This document shows, one piece after another, positions 4,898-5,792 of a stretch of 5,792 bases of DNA. The stretch spans positions 1-5,792 of the forward strand of contig CAKTFF010000160.1 in assembly GCA_934553185.1 (NCBI GenBank), in the 5' to 3' direction. The notes beneath the pieces were generated by a model. The model searched no databases, was not told the DNA's origin, and saw only the letters and a list, made by a program, of their open reading frames with translations. Made by a program: the position numbers and the translations under genes. Numbering within the stretch: position 1 is the stretch's first letter; each line of letters begins with the position of its first letter. Origin of the DNA: an uncultured Devosia sp. (lineage in GTDB: Bacteria > Pseudomonadota > Alphaproteobacteria > Rhizobiales > Devosiaceae).

Positions 4898-5792
4898 ATG
4901 ACAATGGATCAATTCAATCGCTTCGTCTTCGCGGGTGCCCTTGCTTTGGCAGGCTCCGCCGCCGCAACAGCCGCGCCGCCCGATGACACGATCATCGTTG
5001 GCCTCAGCGCCGACGCCTCCACCTTCGATCCGGCGCAGATTTCGAGCCGAGACAATTCCAACATCGCCAAGCACATCTTCGCGACGCTGTTCCAGGTCAA
5101 TTTCGAGGGCGAAGTGCAGCCCTATCTGGTGGACGAGACGGCGGTCAGCGACGATGGCCTGTCCTATACATTCACGCTCAAGCCCGATCTCACCTGCGAA
5201 GATGGCGAGCCGCTGACGGCCGAGGACGTGGCCTATTCGTTCAACCGCCCGGCTGACGAGGCCAGCGCCTTTACCGGCAATACGCCCGGCTTTGTTTATA
5301 CAACGCTCGGCTTCCAGTCCGCCGAAGTGGTGGACGAGCTCAACGTCAAGGTGAACCTGTCCGCCAGGACGACGCTGGCGCTGGGCATGATGGCGCAGGT
5401 CTTTATTCACTGCAAAGACAGCTATGAGCAGATGACCCCCGAAGAGGCCGCTTCCAATCCGATCGGCTCGGGCTCTTATCGCCTGGCATCGTGGGAGCGC
5501 GGCTCCGAAATCGTGCTCGAAAAGGTCAAGGACCCCGGCACCTTCGACACCATCATCTGGCGCATTATTCCCGAGGCCTCGACCCGCACGGCCGAACTGA
5601 TCGCGGGCAATGTCGACATCATCACCAATGTGGCGCCTGACCAGATCGCGGCCATCGATGCTTCCGGCTCGGCCACCGTCGCCAAGGTGAACGGCACCCG
5701 CCGCATGCAGGTCGGTTTCAACCTGGGCAAGGGTGTCGAGGGCATGCCCGGCGCCGCCGAAATCCAGGACCCCAAGGTGCGCTTTGCCATGC
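4898..5792 (+). CDS. ABC transporter substrate-binding protein, family 5, copy 2 (partial, 3' end outside the window)
   Basis: Second periplasmic receptor of the same family. 298 residues are visible and the frame is still open at the window edge, so roughly 215-220 are probably missing. The signal peptide runs to about residue 25 (MTMDQFNRFVFAGALALAGS, then AAATA), and the mature protein starts APPDDT exactly like copy 1. LTAEDVAYSFNR, GSGSYRLASW and the Cys pair (CEDGE, IHCKDS) are all kept. Hand alignment of the first 250 mature residues without gaps gives 175 identities (70%), so this is a tandem paralogue. Differences cluster in two short segments, which hints at altered ligand preference. 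The start could instead be the ATG at 4904; the signal peptide is valid either way. Its position 100 bases after copy 1, with a stem-loop between, suggests the same transcript with separately tuned expression. It may share one ABC permease/ATPase set with copy 1. Confidence 0.95.
   Translation, partial: MTMDQFNRFVFAGALALAGSAAATAAPPDDTIIVGLSADASTFDPAQISSRDNSNIAKHIFATLFQVNFEGEVQPYLVDETAVSDDGLSYTFTLKPDLTCEDGEPLTAEDVAYSFNRPADEASAFTGNTPGFVYTTLGFQSAEVVDELNVKVNLSARTTLALGMMAQVFIHCKDSYEQMTPEEAASNPIGSGSYRLASWERGSEIVLEKVKDPGTFDTIIWRIIPEASTRTAELIAGNVDIITNVAPDQIAAIDASGSATVAKVNGTRRMQVGFNLGKGVEGMPGAAEIQDPKVRFAM
5589..5648 (+). repeat. 60-base direct repeat, copy in the second binding-protein gene
   Basis: Partner of the tract at 3926-3985, in the same reading frame and at the homologous place in the protein. 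A shorter identical tract of 31 bases (3388-3418 and 5051-5081) lies at the same 1663-base offset, showing that no net insertion or deletion separates the two copies between these points. Confidence 0.9.

Noticed and set aside
4406..5410. Minus-strand open frame of 334 codons spanning the intercistronic gap
   Set aside because: It overlaps two clear binding-protein genes. Similar antisense sequence arises from both paralogues, so its apparent conservation only reflects the duplication.

Overview
The window holds six genes, all on the + strand, in what looks like one long catabolism-and-uptake operon. It begins inside an aldolase-type gene and ends inside a transporter gene. The high GC content, the strong G/C preference at third codon positions, the tightly overlapped genes and the periplasmic binding proteins with Sec signal peptides and no lipobox suggest a Gram-negative alphaproteobacterium, perhaps of the Hyphomicrobiales (Rhizobium/Devosia-like). 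That placement is inference from style, not from a marker gene.

Layout: (1) 1-579, the C-terminal two thirds of a dihydrodipicolinate synthase/N-acetylneuraminate lyase-type enzyme. It keeps the catalytic Tyr and Schiff-base Lys but lacks the Arg expected of true DapA. (2) 580-1257, a GntR-type regulator with an FCD effector domain. (3) 1254-2168, a short-chain NAD-dependent epimerase/dehydratase. (4) 2165-3241, a Gfo/Idh/MocA-type NAD(P)-dependent oxidoreductase. (5) 3238-4797, a family 5 periplasmic binding protein of an ABC transporter. (6) After a 100-base gap containing a perfect 11-bp stem-loop, 4898 to beyond the end, a second family 5 binding protein, about 70% identical to the first over the 250 mature residues compared.

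The first five genes have no intergenic space: one junction is stop-then-start (TAGATG) and three are ATGA overlaps. They are therefore probably co-transcribed and translationally coupled. The natural reading is that one or both binding proteins capture a small molecule in the periplasm, ABC permease and ATPase genes probably follow downstream, the two dehydrogenase-type enzymes oxidise or epimerise the imported compound, the aldolase cleaves a 2-keto acid intermediate, and the GntR regulator senses a pathway metabolite. The substrate cannot be read from the sequence; a sugar acid, unusual sugar, opine or other sugar conjugate would fit.

The most noteworthy points are the tandem binding-protein duplication, with a 60-base tract identical at every position inside otherwise diverged genes; the stem-loop between the two copies; and the non-DapA active site of the first enzyme, which points to a pathway of unassigned specificity. 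No mobile elements, RNA genes or CRISPR arrays were seen.
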